DNA of 64,000 nt from assembly GCA_035546295.1 (NCBI GenBank), contig DATKBT010000031.1, forward strand, positions 89,650 through 153,649. Reading direction: 5' to 3'. Under the pieces are notes generated by a model, which was not told the origin of the DNA, made no database searches, and was given only the letters and a program-made list of their open reading frames with translations. Source of the stretch: DATKBT01 sp035546295. GTDB lineage: Bacteria > Acidobacteriota > Thermoanaerobaculia > Multivoradales > Multivoraceae. Positions 61,199 through 64,000 of this stretch are shown here, one piece after another. Position numbers and translations under genes: made by a program. The stretch's first letter is position 1. Each line of letters starts with the position of its first letter.

Positions 61199-61308
61199 GG
61201 TCAACGTCAATCGTCTGGCGTGCGTGAATCGTCGCGCCAGATCAGAACCTTAACGATTCGACATTCCGAAAGAACCGTCCAGTCCCTCGGGGCTGGGCGC
61301 GCAGGATT

Positions 61309-62877
<1,569 letters not shown>

Positions 62878-63004
62878 CCTTTTCGGTCGGCTGGTGAGCT
62901 CGCTCGCCAGTCCAAGCCGAAGGAGTTCAGGTCGATCGTCGACTCTCCGGCCCGCGCTCGTCGCGGAGCCGGGCGGAGCCGAGGCCTTCGGGCGCCGGCG
63001 CCGA

Positions 63005-63022
63005 GAATCCTCTATTCAGTTT
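63005..63022 (+). promoter_or_regulatory. Right arm of the 16S processing stem
   Basis: These 18 bases are the exact reverse complement of 61181-61198 in the leader, closing the 16S precursor stem. Confidence 0.8.
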
Positions 63023-63049
63023 CCAGGGAACCGGCAGGCCCCCTGGTCC

Positions 63050-63126
<77 letters not shown>

Positions 63127-63152
63127 GGCCCGGATCGGACGATCGAGTCGCT

Positions 63153-63228
63153 GGGGCTGTAGCTCAGCTGGGAGAGCGCCGCCTTTGCAAGGCGGAGGTC
63201 GTCGGTTCGAGCCCGATCAGCTCCACCA
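63153..63228 (+). tRNA. alaT: tRNA-Ala (UGC)
   Basis: A 76-nt cloverleaf with acceptor GGGGCTG pairing CAGCTCC, anticodon TGC at 63186-63188, T-loop GGTTCGAGCC and encoded CCA. It follows tRNA-Ile in the rRNA spacer. Confidence 0.97.
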
Positions 63229-63318
63229 GCGATCGGGCGCCGAGCCCTCGGAAGTGCCCGCGTTGATGGAATGTGGGTAGCTCCGAGTGTTCGGTCGACG
63301 CCGAGAGCGTCGCCCGGG

Positions 63319-63341
63319 GTTCTTTGACAACTGAATTGAAT
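63319..63341 (+). promoter_or_regulatory. boxA-like signal before 23S rRNA
   Basis: GTTCTTTGACAACTGAATTG repeats the leader motif seen before 16S and probably serves antitermination and 23S processing. The matching right arm would lie outside the window. Confidence 0.6.
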
Positions 63342-63403
63342 CCAAGGTAAGTCTCAGTATTCGTCTGAGAACGCCGATTGCTCGAGTGACCAAATTTCGG
63401 TTT

Positions 63404-64000
<597 letters not shown>

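Larger units (their letters stand above)
60859..61308 (+). promoter_or_regulatory. rRNA operon promoter and leader region
   Basis: The 450 bp hold two sigma-70 promoters, a boxA-like antitermination signal and the left arm of the 16S processing stem, listed separately. There is no protein gene in it. Confidence 0.8.

Overview
The window is high-GC DNA from a Gram-negative (diderm) bacterium. The lipid A kinase LpxK and the Kdo transferase WaaA indicate lipopolysaccharide, and a secretin and an Omp85-type barrel indicate an outer membrane. The 16S rRNA sequence and the gene set (cohesin-tailed secretin, UbiA/GT-C cluster, HslUV, TrmFO) fit Acidobacteriota best, perhaps a Thermoanaerobaculia- or Holophagae-like lineage. 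That placement is an inference from reading the sequence, not from a tree. No prophage, CRISPR array or intact insertion sequence was seen. This is mostly core chromosome, with one short MITE-like element.

Layout. 0.3-7.3 kb: an M20 peptidase-like protein, two multi-pass GT-C type membrane proteins and a decaprenyl-phosphate phosphoribosyltransferase homologue (envelope glycoconjugates). 7.3-9.5 kb: biotin carboxylase and biotin carrier subunits of an acyl-CoA carboxylase. 9.5-11.9 kb, minus strand: waaA and lpxK. 12.0-25.1 kb: one long plus-strand operon holding an ECF sigma factor, its zinc anti-sigma factor, a secretin-domain protein, a full type IV pilus/type II secretion core (PilC, PilB, PilM, PilN, PilO, PilP/GspC-like, secretin), three pseudopilins and dut. 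25.3-26.7 kb, minus: a small unknown protein, a Nudix hydrolase and YqgE. 27.2-32.7 kb: acnA, queE and gltA, with structured non-coding DNA before and after. 33.0-36.4 kb: a small membrane protein, fur, a degenerate ApbE-like protein and tyrS. 36.5-43.0 kb, minus: trmFO, xerC, hslV, hslU, a lipoprotein and dapF, tightly packed. 43.1-47.1 kb: topA (plus) and dprA (minus). 47.4-52.0 kb: a TPR protein, a secreted protein of unknown function and a very large peptidase/beta-propeller/outer-membrane-barrel fusion. 52.1-54.0 kb: two metallo-beta-lactamase-fold hydrolases. 54.0-60.9 kb: purS, purQ, purL, purF, purM, purN. 60.9-64.0 kb: an rRNA operon (two promoters, 16S, tRNA-Ile, tRNA-Ala, start of 23S) cut by the window end.

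How the genes work together. The sigma/anti-sigma pair at the head of the secretion operon is the obvious candidate to control it. AcnA and GltA are consecutive steps into the TCA cycle. The six pur genes cover the PurF, PurN, PurSQL and PurM steps of de novo IMP synthesis and sit directly upstream of the rRNA operon. Many genes overlap by four bases (ATGA/GTGA/TTGA), so translational coupling is widespread. At least seven genes carry a clear -10 hexamer only 6-9 bases before the start codon, which suggests leaderless mRNAs are common in this organism.

Most interesting items: the HELTH peptidase-TolB propeller-Omp85 fusion (49068-51998), the leaderless-promoter pattern, a terminator-tipped structured RNA candidate on the minus strand (30017-30240), the secretin with a C-terminal cohesin domain, the MITE-like element between purL and purF, and two enzymes (M20 and ApbE families) that appear to have lost metal ligands.
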